The translations under genes were made by a program, and so were the position numbers. DNA of 35,946 nt, taken from assembly GCA_946540675.1 (NCBI GenBank), contig CAMNIW010000001.1, positions 1 to 35,946 of the forward strand. Reading direction: 5' to 3'. Below, piece after piece: positions 22,947-33,300 of this stretch. The DNA is from an uncultured Clostridia bacterium (GTDB lineage Bacteria; Bacillota; Clostridia; Christensenellales; Borkfalkiaceae). The notes under the pieces are model-generated. The model did no database searches and had not been told where the DNA came from. It worked only from the letters and a program-made list of their open reading frames with translations. Position 1 is the first letter of the stretch; every line of letters starts with the position of its first letter.

Positions 22947-25763
22947 TTATATTACGTCGTCTGCGGTGATAACGAAATATATGTCGGTGTTTTCGCCCTG
23001 CGACCAAGCGGTAAAGTCAAAACTTATGACGAGCGGTTCTTCTCCGCTTATTACCTTTTCGGGAAGAGTTACCGTTAGAACGGCGGCTCCGCCGTCGGCG
23101 TTGTTTTTACTGTCGTCCGTCACCGTGAGAACGCCGTTTTTGACCTTCACCTTGAAGTAATGCTCCTTGGAGTTGTCGAACGTGAATTTCTGCCCGAAAA
23201 TATCTATCGTGCCGTTGCCCGCCGAGATCGCGTACAATCCGAAATAGACTTCGGTCACGGAAGAGTAGTCGATATTGCCGAAGGTAAACGTTCCGTCGTA
23301 CGGGTCGCCGTCGAATTGCGTCATATAGAAGTTTTCGTACTCCGTCTTATACTTCGTGTGCACGTTGCCCATGCCTACGACGTTCTGATCTCCCCTGTAC
23401 CTTGCCGAGCCAACGTTCGGTTTTCCGTTAAGCCGCGCCGTTACCGCACACTCGACCGCGTACATCTCGGTAATTTCCGCCTGCGACCAAGCGTCGAAAT
23501 CGAAGTCGATAACGAGTCCTTCCGTGCCGTTCAAAACGTTTTCGGGCAGATTTGCGGTCAAGACCGTCGTGCCGCCGTCGGCGTCGTTTTTACTGTCGTC
23601 CGTCACCGTGAGAACGCCGTCCGAAATCAAAACCTTGAAGTAATGATCCTTTGCGTCGACGCCGAACTGTTCGCCTGATACGGTCACCGTTCCGTTTCCG
23701 GCGGTCTGGACGAACAAGCCGAAATACGCGCTCTGACACAATTCGTAGTTTACCCTGTCGAGCGTTATCCTGCCTTCGTGCGGCTCGTTGCCGAACTGAA
23801 CAACGTGGAAGGTTTCGTAAGTCGTCTTATATTCCGTATGATAGCCTGTCGCGCCGTCGTGATTATTCCCGGCGTCGCGCGCGCCCGAAACGATGGGGTC
23901 GTTGATACGACAAACGTTTTCGGTAAAATGCTCTTCTATTACGGCGCGGATGGCGTTGACGTTCTCGATATGCTTTTGCGAACTTCTCTGTTCGTCCGTA
24001 AGGCCGAGCGACCAGCGTTGATACGCGCCTATGGCGTCCGCCTGTTTACGGCTTCCGTTTTCTTCCGCCGTTATCGCGTTGAAATAAATTTTGTCCTGAT
24101 ACGTGACGTCGGTAGCGGACAGACCGTAATCGACGGAGATATAATCTATCAATATCTCGCCGCCGCGGACGTATTTTCCGTCTTGGGCTATCGAAGCCGA
24201 ACTTATCGCTATGCCGCCGAGACTTTCGCCTATATCGGCAAACGCGGTAAGGGGCATTTCGAGCACCGTCCACTCTCCGTTCGGTATCTGCTGACAGGGA
24301 ACGTCGCCCGACGCGCTGCCGTTGGGGCTCGCTTCGTATCTCTTTTCCGAAATTTTAAGCGCGTATTCTTGGGAATCGCTGTCCGACGGCCATCTGATTT
24401 CGCTCGGCACTCCGAAATACAAAAGCGGTGAACCGTCGGTTGCGTACAACCTTATCCTGATGCACGCGTGTCCGTTGACGGTGACCGGTTCGTCGAAATT
24501 ATAAATTGCCGAGCCGTAACTTTGCGTAAAGAATCTTACGTATCCGTCGAGATTTGAAACGTTGCCTTTGCCGTCGGTAAACGGCTCTCTTACGTATTCG
24601 GTATTCGCGACGATATTGTTGAGAAGGAATCCCGCCGTAAAACTCTTTGTGAAGTCGTCTTTGGTTTCGTTGATAAACCTGACCGAAACTTCGACGTCTT
24701 TATCGGGCATCACGAAGCGGTCGCTTTCGACTTCTTCGCCGTCCGCGTACATACACTTTATCGGCTTATCGTATTCGGGATTGCCGCTCGTATTTTCGAG
24801 CGAAAGTTCAACGACGTCGCCGTACAGCGCGTCCGTCGTATAATCGACGCTGCCGTCGATATAGGTAAACGAACATTTATGCGGTCCGTATACGTGTATC
24901 GGAAAATCGTTTTGATAATCGCGCCCGTCATACGAGAAAGACGCGGAAATCTCCGTTTCGCCGCCCTTTAAGGGAACGAGATAGTCCCCGTCTATCTTCG
25001 CGACGGCGGAGTCCGAGACCGAAAAAGTCGCTCCGTCTATCTTTTTTACCGTACCGTTCTCGTTAACGTATATCGCGAGTTCGATAGGCGAGCCTACGTA
25101 AACGTCTTTTCCCGAAAAAGACGGATAGAACTCCGTTTCCCTTTCTTTTACCGTTACTCCGATCGATCTCACCGCAACGCCGTATTCCGAATTAACGGAG
25201 ATCGTCACTGTAGTTTCGCCCGCCGCGACGGCATAAACCACTCCGTCGACTACGGTCGCGACCGTCGCGTCGCCGCTCGTCATTTCGGTTGTGCCGTCAA
25301 CCGTTTTCCCTAAATAGGAGTGAGTATATTCTATCTCGAATCTATCTCCGACAAACAGGTTTACCCCGTTTTGTTTTACGGAAATATGCGGAACGGGATA
25401 ATTCTCGGGATCGTATACGGAAACCCTGACGAGCCCCGACCGTCCGAGATCGCTTACGGCTTTTATTACGGCGGAACCTACGCCTTTGCCTTCCGCTTCG
25501 CCGTTTTCGTTCACCGTCGCGACGTTTTCGTCGGTGACGGTATACACGAAGGTTTCGCCCTTTTCGGCGTTTTTGACGGATATCCGCGCGACGTCGCCGA
25601 CGAGCAACTCTATTTTGCTTTGCGTAAACTCCAGATGCGGCAAAGAATCGCCTTCCGTCGGCGTTTCGCTTTCCGACGGCTTGGTTTTATCGGGAGCGCA
25701 ACCTATCGCCGCGCACGCCGCTATACACAACGCGAATAATATAAGAATAAATTTGTTTTTCAT
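22947..25763 (-). CDS. Large surface lipoprotein with Ig-like domains and two C-terminal modules
   Basis: A 938-residue exported lipoprotein, lipobox AAIGC (Cys 22). Residues 45-310 contain about three Big_2-like Ig repeats (ELLVGD..., FVGDRFEIEYTH..., VTVKERE..., VGSPIELAIYV). Residues 375-575 resemble a jelly-roll sugar-binding domain (AIYNFDEPVTVNGHACIRIRLY ... EWTVLEMPLT ... GEILIDYISVDY). A short helical segment (residues 590-645) follows, then two copies of a ~150-residue module (about 660-785 and 810-938) with the signature YFGL(F/Y)...GNGT..., DHYFKV...GVLTVTDDSKN.ADGG, G.E.LVI.FDF.AWSQ. The same module ends the neighbouring lipoprotein at 25837-28386. The start codon lacks a good SD. 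A glycan-binding role near the importer is inferred. Confidence 0.85.
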   Translation of the reverse strand: MKNKFILILFALCIAACAAIGCAPDKTKPSESETPTEGDSLPHLEFTQSKIELLVGDVARISVKNAEKGETFVYTVTDENVATVNENGEAEGKGVGSAVIKAVSDLGRSGLVRVSVYDPENYPVPHISVKQNGVNLFVGDRFEIEYTHSYLGKTVDGTTEMTSGDATVATVVDGVVYAVAAGETTVTISVNSEYGVAVRSIGVTVKERETEFYPSFSGKDVYVGSPIELAIYVNENGTVKKIDGATFSVSDSAVAKIDGDYLVPLKGGETEISASFSYDGRDYQNDFPIHVYGPHKCSFTYIDGSVDYTTDALYGDVVELSLENTSGNPEYDKPIKCMYADGEEVESDRFVMPDKDVEVSVRFINETKDDFTKSFTAGFLLNNIVANTEYVREPFTDGKGNVSNLDGYVRFFTQSYGSAIYNFDEPVTVNGHACIRIRLYATDGSPLLYFGVPSEIRWPSDSDSQEYALKISEKRYEASPNGSASGDVPCQQIPNGEWTVLEMPLTAFADIGESLGGIAISSASIAQDGKYVRGGEILIDYISVDYGLSATDVTYQDKIYFNAITAEENGSRKQADAIGAYQRWSLGLTDEQRSSQKHIENVNAIRAVIEEHFTENVCRINDPIVSGARDAGNNHDGATGYHTEYKTTYETFHVVQFGNEPHEGRITLDRVNYELCQSAYFGLFVQTAGNGTVTVSGEQFGVDAKDHYFKVLISDGVLTVTDDSKNDADGGTTVLTANLPENVLNGTEGLVIDFDFDAWSQAEITEMYAVECAVTARLNGKPNVGSARYRGDQNVVGMGNVHTKYKTEYENFYMTQFDGDPYDGTFTFGNIDYSSVTEVYFGLYAISAGNGTIDIFGQKFTFDNSKEHYFKVKVKNGVLTVTDDSKNNADGGAAVLTVTLPEKVISGEEPLVISFDFTAWSQGENTDIYFVITADDVI

Positions 25764-25787
25764 TGTTTACCGTTTTTGTTTTTGCCC

Positions 25788-25819
25788 GGGAAGGGATCTC
25801 ACGTTCGGGATCCCTTCCC
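25788..25819 (-). terminator. Intergenic hairpin between two lipoprotein genes
   Basis: GGGAAGGGATC/GATCCCTTCCC, a perfect 11-bp stem with a 10-nt loop. There is no U-tract on the minus strand, so an mRNA-stabilising or processing stem is as likely as a terminator. Confidence 0.6.
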
Positions 25820-25836
25820 TTCTTAACGAAAATGTA

Positions 25837-28386
25837 TCAACTTATCTTTTCAAAAGCCTTGATGACGTGCATTTCGGTAATTTCCGCCTGCGACCACGCG
25901 TCGAAATCGAAGTCTATAACGAGCCCTTCCGTGCCGTTCAACACGCTTTCGGACAGCGCCACGGTTATTACCGTCGCACCGCCGTCGGCACTACTCTTAC
26001 TGTCGTCGGTCATAGTCAACACACCGTCCGAAATCAAAACCTTGAAGTAATGATCCTTTGCGTCGACGACGAACTTTTCGCCTGATATGGTCACCGTTCC
26101 GTTTCCGCCGGTCTGGACGAACAAGCCGAAATACGACTGAACGTAAGAATTATAGTTCGTTTTGGGAAGAGTTACGGTTCCCGCATATTCACCCGAATTA
26201 AACTGCATCATATGGACGTAAGTTTCGTAAGAAGTGTTATACGCGGTGTGATGTCCGCCCCACTCGGTTTGTATTCTCTCTCCGCAGTCTACTGCTCCGC
26301 GAGAAGTGTCTACCGAAGGATCGTTCATCAATATCAGTTCTTTGGATTTTTCAACGAAGTATTCGTCAATGATTGCGTTTACTTCTGCAACGTCAGCCGT
26401 GTGCCATTCGCTCTCTTTTTCTTCGCTCGAAAGAGTTTCGGAGAATTGACGGAAATTCTCTATCGCTTCGTATTGAGCGGCAGATCCGCCTTCCGCAGTT
26501 ACGACGGCTTTGGTAAGAACTTTGTCTTTGCACGCGACGATTATCTCGGGAGTTCTGTAGCCGACCTTTTCGTAATCGGTAAGGTAAGTTTCCGCGGCTA
26601 CGTAACTTTGGCTCGCTTCGGCTTCCGCCGCGCTGCCCGTCAAATCGTTCAGGTCGGTCGGAAGTTTGGCAAGAGCGTCTTCCATAACGGCCTTATAATC
26701 GGTAATTCTCGACGTAACGTGGAATTCGGTTATGAATATGCGGACGTAATCGGCTATCACGAAGTCTATTTTAAGACCTTCTTCGCCGTTTACGACTTTT
26801 TCGGGAAGTTCGATCCTTGCGGTATCGACGTCTCCGGAGTTAACTTCGCGGGTAACCATATAAGTTCCCGTTCCGTCGGTGATTATGCTCACCAGTTTGT
26901 TGCCGAGATTTTGTCCGTCCGACTTCAGGCAAGTAAAGCCTTGACCGTTTACCGACATATTCAAGGTTGAACTGCCGTCTTCGATGTAGAAGCCGAAGTC
27001 TACCTTGGAGTAATGCGTATAGTTGAGTTTTGGAAGAATAACGTATCCCTTGCCTTCGGAATCGGGGTTTATGCCGAATGTCAGACCTTCGTTTAGTTGT
27101 CTTTCCTCATAATCTTTCCAGTCGACGACAAAGTCGCTGTCAAAATACCAACTGGCATTGGGATTCGCCTTTACCGCGTCTATCGAAGAGATTGCGACGT
27201 TTACCGCGCTGTTGTCGTGGATATACGTCGCGGAAATTTCGGATTTTACTCCGCTTACTATCTTGTACCAACTCGCAACGAGCGTTATGTTGTCGTCTAT
27301 CGGAGCGGTAACGTCGTACGGCTCGCCATCGAGCAACCATTCCTTGAATAGATATCCGTCGAGCGTGGGCACTACCGCCGTCATAGTCTCGCCGTAAACG
27401 ACGTTTTGCGCCTGAACGTCGGCGTTCGCAAAAGATACGGAATATACTTTTTTATCCGCTATGGCGGTTACCACGATCTCTACTTCCGAGTAAACGGTTA
27501 TCTCCGCAAGCGACTTATCCCATCTCGCGTTTTCGTAATGAGCGGGGGCTTCGGGCACTTCGGGAAGGGCGAAAGATTCGACGTTCTCGCAAGTATATTT
27601 CAATTCGGTGCTTTCTTCGTCAAACCCGACGAAGCGCACGCTGTACTCTATAGCGATCCACTTCGCGGTGAGAGTCGTATCGCCGTCTACCGTGTCGCTC
27701 TCGAAATTCCATTTCTCTTCGCCGTTATACCAACCGTCGAAAGTATAGTGCTCTTTCGTCAAAGCGGTCGGCTCCGCGACCGAAAGTCCGTCGCCTACTT
27801 CTTCCGCGGATACGGTTGCTCCGTCGTTTATGAAGGTCACGGTGCGCATTATACGCTCGTACTTCGCGGTGACTACCACCGTTTCTTCCGAATAGGTAAG
27901 ATATTCCGCGGGTTCTTTATCCCAAGCGCCGTTAGTATAATGCTCGGGAGCCGCGGGCACTTCGGGAGCGGTAAATCCGTCGACGTTCTCGCAGGTGTAA
28001 GTCTTGGTTTCGACTTCTTCCCCGTCCGCGTTCACGAATTTGACCGAATATTCTTTTGCAGTCCACTTCGCGGTGAGAGTCGTATCGCCGTCTACCGTGT
28101 CGCTCTCGAAATTCCACTTCTTTTCGCCGTTGTACCAACCGTCGAAAGTGTAGCGATCTTTTTCCGGAGCGGCAGGAGCGGTGACCAACTTCCCTTCCGC
28201 TACGGTCTGAGTAGTCGAGCCCGTGCCGTTGTCGGCGTTAAAAGTTACGGTATGCTCTACTACGGCAGGTATCTCTTCTCCGCCCTGCGGAGCGGAATCG
28301 CCGTTCTGACAAGCCGTCAACGCAAATGCCGTCGTTGCCGACACTGCCAAGCCTAACAATAAAGAAACAATTTTTTTACGCTTCAT
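25837..28386 (-). CDS. Large surface lipoprotein with InlB-like repeats
   Basis: An 849-residue exported lipoprotein, lipobox ALTAC (Cys 26), start supported by AAGGAG. Residues 45-395 are InlB-like (Listeria-Bacteroides) repeats of the form VTFNADNG..., YTFDGWYNGEKKWNFESD, and TLTAKW, alternating with a related VKFV.ADGEEVETKTYTCENV unit. A module at about 410-570 resembles the C-terminal one more distantly. A long helical, Ala/Glu-rich stalk follows (about 575-700), then the module YVHMMQFN... YFGLFVQTGGNGTVTISG ... DFDFDAWSQAEITEM (about 720-849). The last part is nearly identical, also at DNA level, to a module of the downstream lipoprotein (22947-25763). Probably a cell-surface protein that holds glycan or host/fibre ligands; no catalytic motif is seen. 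Confidence 0.85.
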   Translation of the reverse strand: MKRKKIVSLLLGLAVSATTAFALTACQNGDSAPQGGEEIPAVVEHTVTFNADNGTGSTTQTVAEGKLVTAPAAPEKDRYTFDGWYNGEKKWNFESDTVDGDTTLTAKWTAKEYSVKFVNADGEEVETKTYTCENVDGFTAPEVPAAPEHYTNGAWDKEPAEYLTYSEETVVVTAKYERIMRTVTFINDGATVSAEEVGDGLSVAEPTALTKEHYTFDGWYNGEEKWNFESDTVDGDTTLTAKWIAIEYSVRFVGFDEESTELKYTCENVESFALPEVPEAPAHYENARWDKSLAEITVYSEVEIVVTAIADKKVYSVSFANADVQAQNVVYGETMTAVVPTLDGYLFKEWLLDGEPYDVTAPIDDNITLVASWYKIVSGVKSEISATYIHDNSAVNVAISSIDAVKANPNASWYFDSDFVVDWKDYEERQLNEGLTFGINPDSEGKGYVILPKLNYTHYSKVDFGFYIEDGSSTLNMSVNGQGFTCLKSDGQNLGNKLVSIITDGTGTYMVTREVNSGDVDTARIELPEKVVNGEEGLKIDFVIADYVRIFITEFHVTSRITDYKAVMEDALAKLPTDLNDLTGSAAEAEASQSYVAAETYLTDYEKVGYRTPEIIVACKDKVLTKAVVTAEGGSAAQYEAIENFRQFSETLSSEEKESEWHTADVAEVNAIIDEYFVEKSKELILMNDPSVDTSRGAVDCGERIQTEWGGHHTAYNTSYETYVHMMQFNSGEYAGTVTLPKTNYNSYVQSYFGLFVQTGGNGTVTISGEKFVVDAKDHYFKVLISDGVLTMTDDSKSSADGGATVITVALSESVLNGTEGLVIDFDFDAWSQAEITEMHVIKAFEKIS

Positions 28387-28423
28387 AATTTTCTCCTTAT
28401 CTTTTTGTTATCAATTAAAAGTT

Positions 28424-30388
28424 TTACCTTTTTAAATTGTCGAATAAACCCGTAACCGTATCGACGCCTTCTTTTTCTCTGTTTATATCGAACATATAAG
28501 TGTAGAAATTGAATTCATCTACCAGTGCGTTTACTTCATTTTGAGTGTAATTGTTGGAATAATATTTAAGTTTCGTGTAAGTCAGTGTGAGTTCGAGTTC
28601 TTTTATGCGGTTAAAGAGTTTTTCATAGGTTTTGGGATCGTCCGTCTTGTAATGTCCGATCTTCGCATACGCCTTTTTGAATATGTCGTCGATCCGATTG
28701 ACAACGCCTTCCGTCCATATGTCGCCGTGTCCTATGTTGGAATAAATACCGCTGTTATATTCCGTTCCGTTGAGCACGGACGCCTGTTCGTAACGCATAC
28801 GCGTCAAATCGTAATACATACGTATCTCTTCGCTCGCGTCCTTGTAAAAATGCGTTATAAATTCGTTTACGAGATCGTCGTAGTTTCTCGAAGTGTCCCA
28901 AAGTATCTGAGATTCGACAAAATAGCGCATTTCCTGAAAACAGGGCTGATTGGTGGTGTTGGCTCCCTGACTGTGAATAAAGTCAACGCCCGCTTCCGCG
29001 TATTGAGCCGCCTGTTCTCTGAACGTATCGAAGTTGTTGAAGTTATAGAAGAAATAATGGAAATTGGTATCGTAGGTATACAGCAGGAATTTGTTTTCCC
29101 TTCCTTCCAGAAAGTCTTTCCACTTCAACAGGTTCTGATATACGTCGCTGTTCTCGACGTCCGTGAGAGTTTTGGAATAATCCGTGTAAATGGGAGCGAA
29201 ATAGAAGTCTATATTGTCCGCCGCCGGTATCACTTTGTCGCTGTAAGCGACCCATTTACCGTCCGCTCCCTGTTTGACGGGCGGAGTTTCGGTCGCATAG
29301 TACGCAAATACCACGAGCCTTATTTCCCTGCCCGGAAAATCTCTTTGTACCCATTCGTTTACGTAGCCCGCGACGCTGTTTATGAATTGCATCTGAAGTC
29401 CTGCGTCGTTGAGAGCCCATTCTTCTTTCGCTTTTTTACAGCGGTCGCAATTGCAAAACAGCGTTACGTCCGCCTGACCTATGCCGAAATACGTCTTTGA
29501 CGGCTCGGCTTTTATCCTTGCATAAATGTCTTCCGCCGCTTGCCGATACATTTCTTCGCCGGCCGTCCAACAAAGTTGAACTCCCGTTTCCGAAAACCAG
29601 TGGTCGGGCGTGCCGTCTTCTTTTACGGTGCCGAATTTATGACTGTCGTACCACTTTTCCTTTTCTATCACTCCGCCGCCGCCGTGCCTTAACTGGACGT
29701 GCATTTCGCCGCCGAACGCCCAACCTTCGTCCTTATATTGAGTGCGAGTCCTGCGCAAATAGTCTTCGTTGGCGTATAAGAACGAGTTCCATGTGGAAAT
29801 AGCCCTGAAATCATAGTCGGGGTCGGCTACGATATCGTACTTATATAAATCGACCGTCTCCTTTTCTTCGTAATAGATTTCGTCCGTATAATAATAGCGA
29901 TAGCCTATCGAACTTTCAAGAAGATCGTATACGCCGTATACGCAGCCGAGTCCGTTTCCGTCGGAGCGGATAAACAACTGATTGCCCGCCGTCTTCATAA
30001 TATATCCGCTTCTGCCGAGACTTCCGTCGGTCTTAACTCCCTTGCCGTCGGCGTATTCGGTGTTGCCTATACTTATGACGGCGGTATCGTCTGATATCGC
30101 GCGCGAGCCTTCTTTTACTATCGCGAGTTCGGCTCCCGTCGCTTTACTTAAAAAATAAGTCAACTCGTTTGCCGCGGTAAATTCGTTTTCGGCAGGACTT
30201 TGCGGCAGTAGTATCACGTATTCGCTGATACCGTGATCGACGAGATAATATCCCGATTTTTCGTATGCCGCCTTTTGTTGTTCGTCGGAGCCGTCTCCGC
30301 CGTTCGTCCGTCCGCTTTTGTTACACCCGACGGCGGCGAATATAAACGATAAAGCGAGAAACGCGGATAAAATTTTGATCTTTTTCAT
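28424..30388 (-). CDS. DUF4838 lipoprotein
   Basis: A 654-residue exported lipoprotein, lipobox AAVGC (Cys 22). An N-terminal region like the GH20/GH67 accessory domain (ILLPQSPAENEFTAANELTYFL, residues 58-80; ISIGNTEYA, about 110) leads into a barrel-like DUF4838 domain with the hallmark CNCDRCKKAKEEWALNDAG near residue 312 and RLVVFAYY.TETPP near 360. DUF4838 proteins accompany polysaccharide loci and are suspected glycoside hydrolases, but I know of no firm activity. It starts 5 nt after the stop of the Ig-domain protein and precedes the InlB-type lipoprotein by 37 nt. It may be an extracellular glycosidase that acts before uptake. Confidence 0.82.
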   Translation of the reverse strand: MKKIKILSAFLALSFIFAAVGCNKSGRTNGGDGSDEQQKAAYEKSGYYLVDHGISEYVILLPQSPAENEFTAANELTYFLSKATGAELAIVKEGSRAISDDTAVISIGNTEYADGKGVKTDGSLGRSGYIMKTAGNQLFIRSDGNGLGCVYGVYDLLESSIGYRYYYTDEIYYEEKETVDLYKYDIVADPDYDFRAISTWNSFLYANEDYLRRTRTQYKDEGWAFGGEMHVQLRHGGGGVIEKEKWYDSHKFGTVKEDGTPDHWFSETGVQLCWTAGEEMYRQAAEDIYARIKAEPSKTYFGIGQADVTLFCNCDRCKKAKEEWALNDAGLQMQFINSVAGYVNEWVQRDFPGREIRLVVFAYYATETPPVKQGADGKWVAYSDKVIPAADNIDFYFAPIYTDYSKTLTDVENSDVYQNLLKWKDFLEGRENKFLLYTYDTNFHYFFYNFNNFDTFREQAAQYAEAGVDFIHSQGANTTNQPCFQEMRYFVESQILWDTSRNYDDLVNEFITHFYKDASEEIRMYYDLTRMRYEQASVLNGTEYNSGIYSNIGHGDIWTEGVVNRIDDIFKKAYAKIGHYKTDDPKTYEKLFNRIKELELTLTYTKLKYYSNNYTQNEVNALVDEFNFYTYMFDINREKEGVDTVTGLFDNLKR

Positions 30389-30393
30389 ATTCC

Positions 30394-33300
30394 TTACCCC
30401 TTTACCGTTATCGTGAACGTCCTGACAGTCAGATTATAATCGTCGTCGTATGCCATAAACTTAAGGACGTATTTCCCTTTTTGTTCCAACCTGAATTTAT
30501 TGTCGGATACTTTGAACGAAGAAGGATATCTGTCGTGCGTCAAAGAGAGATAACTCGTTACGTTTCCGTTGTCTGAGTGAATAAGCATTCTCACTTCGCC
30601 TGTCGGAAGGAAAAGGAACACGTCGCAATACACCTTCCCCGATTCGTCGCTTGCCGATATTTCCGGCAACGTAACGGTATCTCCGACGGATTTCGTCATA
30701 TCGGAAAATTCTACGTCGAGTTCAGGCTCGACCGAATCGTACGCCGTGACGAGTTGTCCCATTCTCGTGCGCTGCCCTTCGGAATCGTAAGCCGTATAGA
30801 TGATCCTGTATACCCCGACTTCCGTAAGCCTTAAAGCGATGTTTTTGTCCGCGAGTCCCTGTCCGACTATGGTTTCGCCGGACGGAGATTGTATCTGCAC
30901 CGTGGGGTTTTGCGCCTGACTTAAAACGTCGTATGCCACCGCCGGATAAACGGTTATCTCCGAGTTGAGCGGCGCCCTTACCGGCAAATCGCCCAAGATC
31001 ATAATTTCGGGACCTTTGAGATCTCTCCTTTCGTCTTCGTTTTCACTGCGGAAACCGAGACTTTGGTTGTTGAGAAGAGTAAGCGATATCCTGCTCTCTT
31101 TTTCCACTCCGCAAAAAGCGAAGCCCGCGTATACGCCGCCGCCGAATCCCGAAAAATCCCTGCCTTTGTCGTCTTTACCGACAAAAGTCACGGAAAGATT
31201 GTCGGCGTCGGTAACGATTCCGCTCGACGGGTCGAATTGAAATTTGAAATATCCGTTTACGCTCGGGAAATCCGTTTCTTCGCCGTGCGGCGGAACGATC
31301 TTTACCCCGTCGCCGCTAACCGTAAACTTAAACGTAAGACTTACGCTTTTATCCGAAGCATCGACGAGAATTACGTCGAAAGACCCGAAATTGCAATCTT
31401 TTCCGAGATAGTTCACCCCGAGAGCGAAACTCAGCCCGTTGAGTTCGTTTGTAAACGTCGCGTAAGCGTCCTTACTCGCCATAAGGTCTATACCCGTCAT
31501 GGTTTCTACGACGGACATATTACCGTCCGCGTTATAAAAGTACGCCGTCTGATCTTTTCCGTTCTTGCCGTCCGCGACGAGAACTTCTTTTTCAATCCGA
31601 TCCAACTCCGTTCCGTCCGCGGAAAGAGCGCGACAGACGACCGTTGCGGTAAGCGCGTCCTTGTCCGCCTTAAACGAACGGGTTTCGTCGAGAACGTTTC
31701 CGTCTACGAGATATTCGATCTTACAGTCGATGGTTTCGCCTTCGTGACACGCCTTTGCCGAAACTTCGGGAACGACGTATACGAACTCCGACATGAGTAC
31801 GTCCGGCAAGTCGATACCGCTTAAAAACAAAGTCCGCTCGTTTGCGGTCACTTCGACGTTTACCGCCGCCGACGCCGACGCTCCGTAATAATCGGTCGCC
31901 GTATATTCTATCTTATAATCGCCGATCTTCATCGGAACGAAGACCGAATCGGTCAATTCCGCTTCTTCGCCGTCGGGGTCTAACACCCTGACCGTTACGT
32001 CCGACCTGCCGTTTCCGCCGAAAGCGCGTATAAACTCCGCTTCGGTAACTTTTATCGGGTCGAAGATCGAAGCGGTAAAGTCGGACGGCAGATTGGTAAG
32101 CGTTATGTCTTCCGCTTTTGCAATACACTCAAACGATATTTCTTCTTCGGCGCGGTTTCCCGAATAATCGGTCGCGACGTATTTTACGGTGTATTTACCC
32201 AATTTATCCGTCTTAAAAGTTCCGTCCGTTATCATCACGTCGCATACGCTCCCCGTAAAGGGGTTTTCGTACAATACGCGCGTTTCGATATCGACGTCGC
32301 TATCGAAAAAGTCGTAAGCATAGCAGGGGAACACCCTGTAATCCGTACCGAGCAGAGAGTTCGGGGCTTTGGGTTGCCCGCCCAAATCTATATATATTTC
32401 GGGGGCGACGGTATCTTCTATGGTATCGCCCTGAAGAGATATGCCCGCGATCCGATTGAATATAACCCTTCCGCCGCCCGTCTTTACGTCGGTAAAAGTC
32501 ACGGTCATTACGGCTTTTCCGCTCTCGAACCCTTTCCACGCGTTGCCGCCGAAAATAACGGGGTCGTCATAGTCCACGATAAGACTCTTGACTCCGAAAT
32601 GCGGAATATACAGCGCCTTTTCTTCCGAATCGTAGTATATCTTTATCGAATAGTCGGATTCTCCGTTCATCGTCGCCGCTCTGAAACTGCACGTCGCGGA
32701 CGTTCCGTATATATCTTTTTGTTGCCAATAGGGCTGTTCTCTGTCGTAGTTGTAGCCGCCCGCGGTCTGTCCGTTGGCCGCGCCGTTTACGAATATAACG
32801 TGCTTAGGCGTGCCGCCGTCGGCATTGCCGTCCGTTACGGTAAACCTGAAATACGACGAACTGTCTTCGGGATCGGTAAGCGTCACTATCATCTGCTTGA
32901 AATCGGCCTCGCCTTCCGTTTCCGGCTCGACGATCGCCTCGAAAAACACGTCGTTTTTAGTGAAACTCTCCATGTTTATTTCACGGTTGAAAGTTATCGC
33001 CGCGCCGGCGTTTACGTTTATCGCGACGCCGCCGTATCCGCTGTTTTCCGGCAAATATTTATAATCCGCCACGCCGTCTATCTCCGCAAGGGCGTTTACC
33101 GAAAACATATCGGTCGCGCCCATAACGGCTACGCACTCTTCGGTGTGTACCACCGCGTCGTTCACGACGTATTCCACGACGTACCGTCCGCCGCGATCCG
33201 CCGTAAACTTATTTCCGCAATAAGTAACCCCGTCGGGCGTCGTGACGTTTGACTTCGCCTTGACGGTCGTTCCCCCCGATTCCGCGTAATAATCGGGAAT

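Noticed and set aside
26212..28356. Long plus-strand open frames opposite the surface-protein genes
   Set aside because: They have no SD, no recognisable domains and reversed-strand composition of the genes beneath them. They are antisense shadows; the same holds for frames at 28541-29500, 31063-31824 and 32374-33252.
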